23,671 nt of DNA from BP-464 sp963825415. GTDB lineage: Bacteria > Actinomycetota > Thermoleophilia > Solirubrobacterales > Solirubrobacteraceae. Shown in pieces: positions 8,191-15,822 of the stretch. Both the position numbers and the translations under genes were made by a program. The notes beneath the pieces are model-generated. The model did not search any database. It had not been told where the DNA came from and worked only from the letters and a program-made list of their open reading frames with translations. The stretch lies in the NCBI GenBank assembly GCA_963825415.1, contig CAWGTD010000012.1, positions 1-23,671 of the forward strand, in the 5' to 3' direction. How positions within the stretch are numbered: position 1 is the first letter of the stretch; each line of letters starts with the position of its first letter.

Positions 8191-9129
8191 ATGGCCCACG
8201 GCACGCACGACTTCTCCGACGACCCGCGCAACGAGCGCATCCTCATCTGGGTCAACGGCGAGCTCGTGCCGCGCGAACAGGCGGTCGTGTCGGTCTTCGA
8301 CGCGGGCTTCGTCCTCGGCGACGGCGTCTGGGAGGGGCTGCGCGTGCGGGCGGGCCATCCGGCCTTCCTCGAGCGCCATCTCGACCGCCTGTTCGAGGGC
8401 GCCAAGGCGATCATGCTCGACATCGGCCGCAGCCGCGACGAGCTGACCGAGGCGATCTACTCGACGCTGCGGGCCAACGACATGACCGACGGCGTGCACG
8501 CGCGGCTGATGATCACCCGCGGCGTCAAGCGCACGCCGTACCAGGATCCGCGCCTGACGACCGGGCCCGCGACCGTCGTGATCATCGCCGAGCACAAGGA
8601 GCCGCTGCCCGCGACGGTGACCGACGGCATCACGCTCTTCACGACGCACGTGCGCCGCGCCGCGCCGGACACGCTCGACCCCAAGCTCAACTCGCACTCC
8701 AAGCTCAACGACATCACGGCCTGCATCCAGGCCTACACCGCCGGCGCCGACGAGGCGCTGATGCTCGACCCGCACGGCTTCGTGGCGACGTGCAACTCGA
8801 CGCACTTCTTCGTCGTCGTCGGCCCCGACGACGCGCCGCAGGTGATCACTTCGGACGGCCGGTACTGCCTCGCCGGCATCACGCGCGCCAACGTGTTGGA
8901 GATCTGCCGCGCCAACGACATACCCGAGCGAGAGACAAGCTTCAGCCTGACCGACGTCTACTCCGCCCGCGAGGCGTTCGTCACCGGCACTTACGCCGGC
9001 GTCGTTCCTGTCCGGTCCGTCGACGGTCGCACGATCGGCGACGGCCGCCGCGGGCCGATGGTCGAACGCCTTCAGGGGCTGTATCGCGAGCTGGTCGACG
9101 CCGACGTCGCCGCGCGCGTCGCGCCATGA
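8191..9129 (+). CDS. PLP fold-type IV aminotransferase-like protein (BCAT/DAAT family)
   Basis: The gene encodes 312 aa of the class IV aminotransferase fold (branched-chain and D-amino-acid aminotransferases, aminodeoxychorismate lyase). Landmarks are 'WVNGELVPREQAVVSVFDAGFVLGDGVWEGLRV' near the N terminus, the likely PLP lysine Lys165 in 'TLDPKLNSHSKLND', 'ADEALMLDPHGFV', and the phosphate-loop region 'YCLAGITRANVLEICR' and 'EAFVTGTYAGVVPV'. The glutamate that normally contacts the PLP pyridine nitrogen (G-V-x-E-G-x-x-N-x-F) aligns with Thr200 in 'GFVATCNSTHFF', so the chemistry may differ from a standard transaminase. The start at 8191 is backed by a -10-like TAGGGT 8 nt upstream; GTG 8164 is an alternative. 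Its TGA stop overlaps the next gene's ATG (ATGA), so it is coupled to the sulfotransferase-like protein. It is better called aminotransferase-like than ilvE. Confidence 0.85.
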   Translation: MAHGTHDFSDDPRNERILIWVNGELVPREQAVVSVFDAGFVLGDGVWEGLRVRAGHPAFLERHLDRLFEGAKAIMLDIGRSRDELTEAIYSTLRANDMTDGVHARLMITRGVKRTPYQDPRLTTGPATVVIIAEHKEPLPATVTDGITLFTTHVRRAAPDTLDPKLNSHSKLNDITACIQAYTAGADEALMLDPHGFVATCNSTHFFVVVGPDDAPQVITSDGRYCLAGITRANVLEICRANDIPERETSFSLTDVYSAREAFVTGTYAGVVPVRSVDGRTIGDGRRGPMVERLQGLYRELVDADVAARVAP

Positions 9130-9857
9130 GCGACGTCGTGCGGGTGGCGATGTGGTCCGGCCCGCGAAACATCTCGACGGCGATGATGCGCGCGTTCGAG
9201 AACCGTCCCGACACGGTCGTCGTCGACGAGCCGCTGTACGCGGCCTACCTTCAGCGGACAGGCATCGACCACCCGGTGCGCGAGCAGGTCATCGCCTCCC
9301 AGCCGACCGACCTCGAGGAGGCCGTCGCCGCGTTGGACGGACCGCTGCCGCCCGGCCACGGCGTCCATTACGCCAAGCACATGGCGCACCACGTCTCGCG
9401 CGACATGGATCTGCGCTGGACGCTGCGCTTCCGCAACGTGCTGCTCCTTCGCGACCCGGTCGAGGTCGTCGCCTCGTACGTGCGCGCGCGTGAGACCTGC
9501 GAGCCGGACGACATCGGGCTACCCCAACAGGGGTGGCTGATGGAGCTCTGGGACGAGCGCGGCATCGACGTGCCGATCATCGACGCACGCGACTTCCTGA
9601 ACGCGCCCGCGGCGCACCTGCGCTGGCTGTGCGACTGGTTGGGCATCCCGTTCAGCGACCGGATGCTGTCGTGGCCGGCGGGCCCGCGAGCTTCCGACGG
9701 CGTCTGGGCGCCGCACTGGTACGCCGCCGTCTGGGCATCCACCGGGTTCGAGCCCTGGCGCCCCCGGGAGGCGACTCTCTCCGACCACGACGCCGCGGTC
9801 GCCGAGGCGTGCCGCCCGGTCTACGACGCACTGCAAGCCCGGCGCGTGCAGGTGTGA
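9126..9857 (+). CDS. Sulfotransferase-like P-loop protein coupled to the aminotransferase
   Basis: The gene encodes 243 aa. 'WSGPRNISTAMMRAF' (residues 10-24) fits the 5'-phosphosulfate loop of PAPS-dependent sulfotransferases, and 'NVLLLRDPVEVVASY' (Arg109, Ser117) fits the 3'-phosphate site. 'VVVDEPLYAAYL..TGIDHP' and 'MLSWPAGP..SDGVWAPHWY' match, as I remember them, the N-terminal half of plant branched-chain-aminotransferase-like proteins, whose C-terminal half is the aminotransferase domain. The start overlaps the upstream stop by 4 nt (ATGA), which indicates translational coupling. There is no signal peptide, so it is cytoplasmic. Whether it transfers sulfate or binds another nucleotide is unknown. 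The plant fusion and the coupled genes suggest that the two products work as one complex or in consecutive steps. Confidence 0.83.
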   Translation: MSDVVRVAMWSGPRNISTAMMRAFENRPDTVVVDEPLYAAYLQRTGIDHPVREQVIASQPTDLEEAVAALDGPLPPGHGVHYAKHMAHHVSRDMDLRWTLRFRNVLLLRDPVEVVASYVRARETCEPDDIGLPQQGWLMELWDERGIDVPIIDARDFLNAPAAHLRWLCDWLGIPFSDRMLSWPAGPRASDGVWAPHWYAAVWASTGFEPWRPREATLSDHDAAVAEACRPVYDALQARRVQV

Positions 9858-9899
9858 TCGGTTGCCTGGAGGTGTATTGTGGTTCGTGGAGGGCACACG

Positions 9900-10046
9900 A
9901 TGGGGCCGCTTGTACAGGGGCAGCATCCGCTGACTTTCGAGTTTCGAGATTTCGCTGTGCGACTCGGAGGTCTCCAGTGCCCCAAGCAGCCCTTTGCGTT
10001 TCGTCGGTCCGGCCGGTCCCGCCGGTCACCGATCGCAGCGCCCTGA
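9900..10046 (+). CDS. Possible 48-aa ORF of unknown function
   Basis: ATG 9900 follows a GTGGAGGG ribosome-binding-like sequence by about 7 nt and opens a 48-codon frame ending in TGA. The peptide begins MGPLVQGQHPLTFEFRDFAV, contains one Cys (QCPKQPF) and ends in a basic run (RRSGRSRRSP). The AT-richer codons (TTC GAG TTT CGA GAT TTC) are unlike those of its neighbours, which speaks either for a short foreign gene or for no gene at all. No family is recognised. A strong hairpin follows at 10081. This is the main content of the 325-bp gap 9858-10182. Confidence 0.35.
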   Translation: MGPLVQGQHPLTFEFRDFAVRLGGLQCPKQPFAFRRSGRSRRSPIAAP

Positions 10047-10080
10047 AGCGGCTCGTCGCCAGCACCAGTCCCACCCCAAC

Positions 10081-10118
10081 GCTCGGCCCGTCCGTATCCC
10101 CTTGCGGACGGGCCGAGC
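10081..10118. terminator. Perfect 14-bp hairpin
   Basis: GCTCGGCCCGTCCG (10081-10094) pairs exactly with CGGACGGGCCGAGC (10105-10118) around a 10-nt loop, which makes a very stable GC-rich stem. No T-run follows on either strand, so it is either a factor-assisted terminator for the transcript entering from the left or a structured element upstream of the beta-helix gene. The sequence shows the stem; the role is inferred. Confidence 0.55.
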
Positions 10119-10170
10119 CTCCCATCCAGCCGATCAGGACCTGACCGCGACCTCGGGCGCGGGGCTCAGC

Positions 10171-10176
10171 TAGCTT
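10171..10176 (+). promoter_or_regulatory. Probable -10 element (TAGCTT), leaderless start
   Basis: TAGCTT ends 6 nt before ATG 10183, which would put the transcription start on the start codon itself. No Shine-Dalgarno is present in front of this ATG, in agreement with leaderless translation. Confidence 0.42.
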
Positions 10177-10182
10177 CCGCGC

Positions 10183-12432
10183 ATGAGGTGGCGCCTGCCG
10201 GCGGCCGTGGTCGCAGTCCTCGCTGTCATGGCGCTTCCCGCGGTCGCGCCGGCGCATGTCGAGCGCAGCGGTTATTGGCCAGACCCCGCACCCGACTGCT
10301 CGGTGAGCCCGTGTGCCGGCGGCGCGGTGCCCGCGGCGCGTTCGTTGGCGTCCGCGCTGAACCGCAAGCTGCCCGGGAGCACGCGCGTCGTCTGCCAGCG
10401 GCAGTCCCTGAGGCGGCTGAAGCGCTCGATCACCCGGGCTCGCGCGCGCGGGTACGACATCCGCCCGACCGACCACCGGAGCCTGAGCAGGCGGTCGGCG
10501 CGACGGTTGCTGGCGATCAACCGCCGGCTGCAGAAGCTCTGCCGCTATCACGAGATCCAGCCGGCCGTGACGGCCTCTCACAACAACGATCGAGTCGTGG
10601 TCCTGCCGGGCATCTACACCGAGCCGACGGCGAGCGCGCAGCCCACGCACGACCCGGCCTGCGACAAGTACAAGATCCACAGCGACACCGGCGACCCGGG
10701 AGCGCTGTCGCACGCCTACCAGCTGCACTGCCCCAACGACGCGAACCTCGTTGCGGTGATCGGCCGGGGCGAGGGGCCGGGGACGGACCCCGACCCGGCC
10801 CGCGAGGACCGTCACGGGATCCCCAACGAGGGCCCGTGCATCCGCTGCAACTTCCAGCTCGAGGGGTCGGGGGTCAGCTCCGACGACGTCGTCATCGAGG
10901 CCGGCGACCCGACGGCCGGCAACGGCGGACCATCGGCCAAGGGGCACCGCAAGGACGTGGGCGTCTTCGTCGACCGGGCCGACGGCTTCGTGCTGCGCAA
11001 GGTCACCGTGCGCCACGCGCTCGAGCACGGGATCTACGCGCTGGAGACCGACGGCTACCTCTTCGACAGCTTCAAGGCGTTCTACAACGGCGCCTACGGA
11101 GTCCTGACCTTCGTCGAGGACCACGGGCTCATGCAGAACTGCGACGCCGCGGGCAGCGGCGACTCCGGCCTGTACCCGGGCGCGGGGGCGAAGACCAGCG
11201 CGGGCCGCGACGAGCGCTACTACCCGGAGTTCCGCTACAGCCAGCAGATCCGCCTCTGCGACTCGCATCACAACAACAGCGGCTACTCCGGCACCGACGG
11301 CAACTCGACGCACGTCGACCACAACAACTTCTACGACAACGCCCTCGGCTTCACGACCGACGTCTTCACGGCGCCGGGGCACCCCGGGTTCCCCCAACAG
11401 GGCGACCTCGTCGAGGACAACAACTTCTTCGACAACAACTTCAACCCCTACGTCGCCGGCAGCGACGTCCCACCGCACATCGCCGCACCGGTGGGAACCG
11501 GCCTCTGGATCGCCGGCGGCAACGACAACATCGTCCGCAACAACCGCTTCTGGAACAACCGCCGGCGCGGCACGATGCTGTTCTCGGCACCGGACGCCGT
11601 GATCTGCGGACCCGGCATCGGCACTCCGGTGCCCGGCTGCGATCCGTCGAAGGTGTCGACCTCCTACAACAACCTCTTCTACGGCAACACGATGGGCGTA
11701 GCGCCCGATGGCAGCAGCCAGCCCAACGGCACGGACTTCTGGTGGGACTCCTACCCGGCCAACACGGGCAACTGCTGGTACGACAACCACGCTGCTCCGG
11801 GGCACTCGGTCACGACGTCACCGTCGCCTCTGCCGGACTGCGCGGGCGGTACGAAGCCCGCGTCGAGCGTCGGCACCGGCAGCCCGCAGAACGAGGGTGA
11901 GCTGACCGCCTGCCTCGCCGGCTTCCAGGTGTCGGGATATCCCAACGGCAACTCGACGAGCTGTACGTGGACGCAGACGCCCGGCGAGCCCGCGAAGGCG
12001 CGGTCGGCGGGCCGGGTCAACGCGTTCGCGCGCTTCTGCGGCATGGTCGGCGCCAACCGCACGTGCACGCCGTTCGCCGAGGAGCTGGCTGCGCGCGGCG
12101 TCCGGCTCGACGCGCAGGCGGGGTCGTCCGCCGACGCGAGCAGCACGTGGCTCCAGCCCGTCGCGATGACCACGCGGCCCCTCGGCCGCTACACGTGCGC
12201 CTCCTGGCAGCACGCAAGCGCCACCCGGCGGGCGAGCATCCTGGCTCGCCTACGACGCTGGGTCGGCGGCGCCGTCGAGGGGAGCACCCTCACCGGCTAC
12301 GGCACCGTCCTGCCCGACGCGTGGGCCACGCAGCTCTTCGACGCGCGCTGCGGGCAGCCGCGCACCGGCTCGTTCGTCCTCTACAGGATCTACGGGCCGG
12401 CCGCGGCCTTCGCGGGAATCGCGCCTACCTGA
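10183..12432 (+). CDS. Secreted right-handed parallel beta-helix protein
   Basis: The gene encodes 749 aa with a signal peptide (MRWRLPAAVVAVLAVMALPAVAPAHA-like; cleavage near residue 24). Residues ~40-125 form a basic, Arg-rich region with Cys40, Cys44, Cys71 and Cys120. Residues ~135-540 carry the parallel beta-helix pattern: 'VVVLPGIYTE' at the start, then turns rich in Asn/Asp ladders such as 'VDHNNFYDNALGF', 'VEDNNFFDNNFNPY' and 'NIVRNNRFWNNRRRGTM'. Such NosD/PbH1-type folds are common in pectate-lyase-like polysaccharide-active enzymes and surface proteins. No catalytic set can be assigned. A distinct C-terminal module (~605-749) contains paired Cys and ends 'GSFVLYRIYGPAAAFAG'. It is probably an extracellular glycan-binding or lyase-like protein. 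The likely leaderless promoter sits immediately upstream. The PQQ dehydrogenase gene follows 43 bp downstream. Confidence 0.8.
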   Translation: MRWRLPAAVVAVLAVMALPAVAPAHVERSGYWPDPAPDCSVSPCAGGAVPAARSLASALNRKLPGSTRVVCQRQSLRRLKRSITRARARGYDIRPTDHRSLSRRSARRLLAINRRLQKLCRYHEIQPAVTASHNNDRVVVLPGIYTEPTASAQPTHDPACDKYKIHSDTGDPGALSHAYQLHCPNDANLVAVIGRGEGPGTDPDPAREDRHGIPNEGPCIRCNFQLEGSGVSSDDVVIEAGDPTAGNGGPSAKGHRKDVGVFVDRADGFVLRKVTVRHALEHGIYALETDGYLFDSFKAFYNGAYGVLTFVEDHGLMQNCDAAGSGDSGLYPGAGAKTSAGRDERYYPEFRYSQQIRLCDSHHNNSGYSGTDGNSTHVDHNNFYDNALGFTTDVFTAPGHPGFPQQGDLVEDNNFFDNNFNPYVAGSDVPPHIAAPVGTGLWIAGGNDNIVRNNRFWNNRRRGTMLFSAPDAVICGPGIGTPVPGCDPSKVSTSYNNLFYGNTMGVAPDGSSQPNGTDFWWDSYPANTGNCWYDNHAAPGHSVTTSPSPLPDCAGGTKPASSVGTGSPQNEGELTACLAGFQVSGYPNGNSTSCTWTQTPGEPAKARSAGRVNAFARFCGMVGANRTCTPFAEELAARGVRLDAQAGSSADASSTWLQPVAMTTRPLGRYTCASWQHASATRRASILARLRRWVGGAVEGSTLTGYGTVLPDAWATQLFDARCGQPRTGSFVLYRIYGPAAAFAGIAPT

Positions 12433-12475
12433 GCCCGGGAGCGGAGCATCCGCAAGCCGGCGCAGGCCGTTTGCC

Positions 12476-13708
12476 ATGCTCCGTGTCGTGAGGGTGAGGC
12501 GAGTGCTGCTGCAGACGATCCTCGGCGCGGTGGCGATCGTCGGGTGCGGCAGCGAGTCCGATGGCGCCACGGACATGGCGACGGCGGAGCCGGCTGCGGT
12601 GACCGGCACGAGCGAGTCGCGTGCGCAGTCGGCGGCGGGCCGCGGGGTCAAGCTCGTGAAGGTCGGCGACTTCGAGCAGCCGCTGTTCGTGGCGTCGCCG
12701 CCCGGTGACCGGCGGCGACTGTTCGTCGTCGAGCAGGGCGGGCGCATCCGGGTCGTGCTCGGCGGCCGGATCCTCGCCACGCCCTTCCTCGACATCGCAG
12801 GCGGTGTGACCGCCGGCGGCGAGCAGGGGCTGCTGGGCCTCGCCTTCGCGCCCAGCTACGCGCGGTCAGGGCTGTTCTACGTCTACTTCACCGGCAAGGA
12901 CAGCCGCGAGCACCTCGTCGAGTACCGCCGCGCCGGCCCCAACCGCGCGAACCCCGCCAGCGCGCGCACGGTCTTCGTCCACGCCGACCCCGAGGGCAAC
13001 CACAACGGCGGCATGCTCGCCTTCGGCCCCGACCGCTACCTCTACGTCGGGACCGGCGACGGCGGCGGCGGCTTCGACCAGCACGGCGCGCGCGGCAACG
13101 CCCAGAACCTCGGCTCGCCGCTGGGCAAGATCCTGCGGATCGACCCGCGGGCGTCCGGCGGCCGATCGTTCACCGCGCCGTCGTCCAACCCGTTCGTGGG
13201 GCGGCGTGGTGCGCGCCGCGAGGTCTACGCCTACGGTCTGCGCAACCCGTGGCGATTCTCGTTCGACCGGTCGCGCGGCGATCTGATCATCGGCGACGTC
13301 GGGCAGAACGCCGTCGAGGAGATCGACTTCGTGCGCAAGGGTCGCGGGCGGGGAGCCAACTTCGGCTGGCGCCCGTTCGAGGGCAACAAGCGCGCCTTCG
13401 ACGAGTCGGCGCCCGGGGCCGTCGCGCCCGTCATCACCAAGACCCACGGCGACGGCTGGTGCTCGATCACCGGCGGCTATGTGGTGCGCGATCGCGGCGT
13501 GCCCGGCCTCTACGGCCGCTACGTCTACGGCGACTACTGCAAGGGCCAGCTGCGCAGCGCACGCTTGACCGCGGGCCGCGCCACCGGCGACCGCGCGATC
13601 GCCGGCGTCCCGACGATCCAGGGTCTGGATTCGTTCGGCGAGGACGCCGCCCGCCGCGTCTACGTGGTCTCGCAGAGCGGCCCGGTGTACCGCTTCGCGG
13701 CCCGCTGA
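12476..13708 (+). CDS. PQQ-type sugar (glucose/sorbosone) dehydrogenase lipoprotein
   Basis: The gene encodes 410 aa of the six-bladed beta-propeller soluble glucose dehydrogenase/sorbosone dehydrogenase family. A lipobox (IVGC, Cys24) after a basic n-region and a hydrophobic stretch marks it as a lipoprotein. Landmarks are 'RRLFVVEQGGRIRV', 'GGEQGLLGLAFAPSY', 'NHNGGMLAFGPDRYLYVGTGDGG' with the likely catalytic His176, 'NLGSPLGKILRIDP', 'YAYGLRNPWRFSFDR' and 'GANFGWRPFEG'. Family members oxidise aldose sugars with PQQ, but many homologues have no proven cofactor or substrate. ATG 12476 is taken as the start; GTG 12488, four codons in and still before the hydrophobic core, is possible. It lies 43 bp after the beta-helix gene on the same strand and may be co-transcribed with it. 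Confidence 0.87.
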   Translation: MLRVVRVRRVLLQTILGAVAIVGCGSESDGATDMATAEPAAVTGTSESRAQSAAGRGVKLVKVGDFEQPLFVASPPGDRRRLFVVEQGGRIRVVLGGRILATPFLDIAGGVTAGGEQGLLGLAFAPSYARSGLFYVYFTGKDSREHLVEYRRAGPNRANPASARTVFVHADPEGNHNGGMLAFGPDRYLYVGTGDGGGGFDQHGARGNAQNLGSPLGKILRIDPRASGGRSFTAPSSNPFVGRRGARREVYAYGLRNPWRFSFDRSRGDLIIGDVGQNAVEEIDFVRKGRGRGANFGWRPFEGNKRAFDESAPGAVAPVITKTHGDGWCSITGGYVVRDRGVPGLYGRYVYGDYCKGQLRSARLTAGRATGDRAIAGVPTIQGLDSFGEDAARRVYVVSQSGPVYRFAAR

Positions 13709-13767
13709 TGGGCTGAAGTTCCGAAGAAGAGCACAAGTTCTGCAATTCCGGTGCGTTGCAGCCTGGC

Positions 13768-14337
13768 ATGCTCAACTCCACTTGGAAGATGACCCTGCTC
13801 GGTGCGCTCGCGGCCCTGGCCGTCGCCGCTCCGGCATCGGCCTCGCCGACCGTCACCATCTCGCCGACCTCGGATGCGGCGACCTGGACCAGCGCTCCCG
13901 GCAACGGCGCCAACGTCTCGTACTTCGCCGACCTCGGCGCCGGCCCGTCCCAGCTGCGCGGAAGCTGCGGCAGCGATCCGCAGAACAACTGCGACCTCAC
14001 GCTGGTGCACATCACCGACGCTCCGCTCAGCGGGGGTTCGGTCAAGTTCCGCATCGACGGCTTCCAGCCCGTCTCCGACTTCGACCTGCGCGTCTACGGC
14101 AGCGATGCCAGCGGTGCGGAGTACGAGGATCTCAGCGATCCGCAGGGCGACGTCGCCGCCGGCAGCCCGCTGGGCTCCAACGACCCGCGCCACACCTCGG
14201 TCGGCGATTTCGAGACGACCGAGATCCCGCTGGGGGGCTACGTCGACGACGAGGGCGAGGCCTGGTTCCTGGTCAAGGTGCCGTACTTCCTGGTGGCCAA
14301 CGACTCCTACACCGGGCACGCCACGCTGCTGCCCTAG
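13768..14337 (+). CDS. Small secreted beta-rich protein (PPC-like)
   Basis: The gene encodes 189 aa with a signal peptide (TLLGALAALAVAAPASA, cleavage near residue 26) followed by an acidic domain rich in Gly, Ser and Asp. The stretch 'SVKFRIDGFQPVSDFDLRVYGSDASGAEYEDL' resembles pre-peptidase C-terminal and other carbohydrate- or protein-binding beta-sandwiches. A single close Cys pair (CGSDPQNNC) could form a disulfide. No enzymatic residues are recognised. ATG 13768 keeps a lysine in front of the hydrophobic core; ATG 13789 is the other candidate, while an in-frame TTG at 13756 is unlikely. It is followed by a strong hairpin terminator, so transcription probably ends here. Confidence 0.72.
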   Translation: MLNSTWKMTLLGALAALAVAAPASASPTVTISPTSDAATWTSAPGNGANVSYFADLGAGPSQLRGSCGSDPQNNCDLTLVHITDAPLSGGSVKFRIDGFQPVSDFDLRVYGSDASGAEYEDLSDPQGDVAAGSPLGSNDPRHTSVGDFETTEIPLGGYVDDEGEAWFLVKVPYFLVANDSYTGHATLLP

Positions 14338-14362
14338 TTCACCGTCCGCAAGACGCCTGGTG

Positions 14363-14388
14363 CGAAGCCCCGCCTCGGCGGGGCTTCG
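14363..14388 (+). terminator. Hairpin terminator after the PPC-like gene
   Basis: CGAAGCCCCGC (14363-14373) and GCGGGGCTTCG (14378-14388) form a perfect 11-bp GC-rich stem with a CTCG loop, followed by TCGTT. It begins 26 bp after the stop of the secreted protein gene and before the small membrane ORF, as expected for an intrinsic terminator with a weak U tract. Confidence 0.75.
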
Positions 14389-14441
14389 TCGTTAACACGG
14401 AATTCTTGTCATTCCGCTCATGGGACTGATAGGAACTCCGC

Positions 14442-14576
14442 ATGTCACTGATCGTCGCTGCACTCGAAGGGGGCGAGATCTTCGCCATCTGCATGGCCGT
14501 GATCTTGCTGTTCCTCGCCTGGCAGTTCCGCCACCACCACCGCCACGACGGGCGCGGGCCCGGCGGCAAGCCCTAG
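14442..14576 (+). CDS. 44-aa single-pass membrane peptide with His-rich tail
   Basis: ATG 14442 follows AGGAA (14431-14435) by 6 nt and opens a 44-codon frame. The peptide has a short acidic N terminus (LEGGE), one hydrophobic helix (IFAICMAVILLFLAWQF, residues 13-29) and a tail with the cluster HHHRH followed by a Gly/Pro/Arg/Lys-rich end. The positive tail should stay inside the cell. The helix, the ribosome-binding site and the placement behind a terminator favour a real gene. No family is recognised; metal binding by the His cluster is only a possibility. It converges with the GH26-like gene 37 bp away. Confidence 0.55.
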   Translation: MSLIVAALEGGEIFAICMAVILLFLAWQFRHHHRHDGRGPGGKP

Positions 14577-14613
14577 CTGCGCGCCCGGCCCCGCCGTCGG
14601 TATCGATCCGGTC

Positions 14614-15789
14614 TCAGCCTGATCCGCAGGGCCCGGCAGGCGCGTGGGCTGGCGCGGGCAGCGGCTTCGGCCGGCCGCCGAGGCCCAGCCGACGCGGCAG
14701 GCCCGGCGTGCGCAGCACGTAGCGTTTCGTGGTGTTGATCTCGGCCACGAGCCGTCCGCACGTCGCCGCATAGCGGTGGATCCGCGCGTCGGGCCAGTAT
14801 CCGTTCCAGAACGGCGCCGAGAAGAACCCGCCGTCGTCCCAGTCGATCGAGATCAGCGACCAGACGCGGATGTCGAAGTCCTTGACGAGCCGGAACGCCC
14901 CGTCGAGCCAGGCGACGCTGTCGGCGCCCGAATCGGCGCCCACGTAGGCGGGCGTCGACTCGCCGATCATCGCCGGAAGGCCGAGCCCACGCGCCTGTGA
15001 CAAGAGTTCGCGCGTTCGCGCCTCGTAGATCGCGCGGGCCTGCGGAGAGGAGCGCCCGAAGCAGCAGCCATCCTGCCAGTAGGAGATTCCGAACAGGTCG
15101 ACGTATTCACGGCCGGGATAGAACGCGGTGATCGGCTGCGGATCGTTCGCCGGCGGCGGGAGCGCATCGCGGGCGGCCTGCGCCAGCGCTCCGGACTGGA
15201 CCGCGAACAGCGATGGATCGGTGGCCCGCCAGAACGCGCCGGCCGAATGCCAGACGTAGACCGCGTTGGTCACGCCGTCGCCGCGCAGGACGTCGACGAT
15301 GTGGCGGTATGCCGCCTTGTAGAGCTCGGCCGGGCCGTACTGGCCGCCGAGCAGGTCGAACTCGTAGCCGAGCCGCAGGTAGGCGATCGTCGGCAGGCCC
15401 TTCAGCCACGTCGCCATCCGATGCAGCGTCGCGTCGTACGCGCCGGCAGCGATCGCCGCCGTGTAGGGCGTGGTCGGCGTAGAGACCGAACCGAAGCTGA
15501 CGCCGAGGTTGACGACCAGCCCGGGCCGAGCGGCCACCGCGTCGTCGATGTCGGCGAGCAGGCCGTCGACCGTCGCCTGGTCCTCGTAGGGCCCGACGTA
15601 CCACATGCCACCCGCCGGATCCGCGTGCGTTGCGCCCGCGAACGCGTCTACGGGCGCTTCGCCGGACTGGCCGACGACCAGCAGCGTGCGGCCCTGCGGC
15701 GGGATGCCGACAGCGGCCGTGGCGATCGTGGTGGCCCCGATGAACGCGATGCCGACCGCTGCCGCGAGCGTCAGGAAGAGGCGCCTCAC
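14614..15789 (-). CDS. Secreted GH26-like (clan GH-A) glycoside hydrolase
   Basis: The gene encodes 391 aa, starting at GTG 15789 with an N-terminal hydrophobic signal (MRRLFLTLAAAVGIAFIGA). The rest reads as a TIM barrel: 'GMWYVGPYEDQATVDGLLADID', 'IAYLRLGYEFD' with Glu143 as likely acid/base, 'DLFGISYWQDGCCFG', 'MIGESTPAY' with Glu277 as likely nucleophile, and 'VWSLISIDWDDGGFF'. Two glutamates about 134 residues apart at the ends of strands 4 and 7 fit GH26 and related clan GH-A enzymes, which act on mannans or other beta-glycans. Similarity to characterised mannanases is weak, so the substrate is open. The tail (from ~365) is Pro/Gly-rich. It lies 33 bp after the coiled-coil membrane protein gene on the same strand, probably as one transcript. 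A GGAAGAG is almost adjacent to the GTG, which is closer than usual. Confidence 0.72.
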   Translation of the reverse strand: MRRLFLTLAAAVGIAFIGATTIATAAVGIPPQGRTLLVVGQSGEAPVDAFAGATHADPAGGMWYVGPYEDQATVDGLLADIDDAVAARPGLVVNLGVSFGSVSTPTTPYTAAIAAGAYDATLHRMATWLKGLPTIAYLRLGYEFDLLGGQYGPAELYKAAYRHIVDVLRGDGVTNAVYVWHSAGAFWRATDPSLFAVQSGALAQAARDALPPPANDPQPITAFYPGREYVDLFGISYWQDGCCFGRSSPQARAIYEARTRELLSQARGLGLPAMIGESTPAYVGADSGADSVAWLDGAFRLVKDFDIRVWSLISIDWDDGGFFSAPFWNGYWPDARIHRYAATCGRLVAEINTTKRYVLRTPGLPRRLGLGGRPKPLPAPAHAPAGPCGSG

Positions 15790-15822
15790 CTCTTCCAGAA
15801 CGGCTCGAAGCGGGCGAACTTG

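Noticed and set aside
9652..11805. 717-codon minus-strand frame
   Set aside because: It crosses the end of the sulfotransferase-like gene and most of the beta-helix gene in antisense, with biased composition and no start signal.
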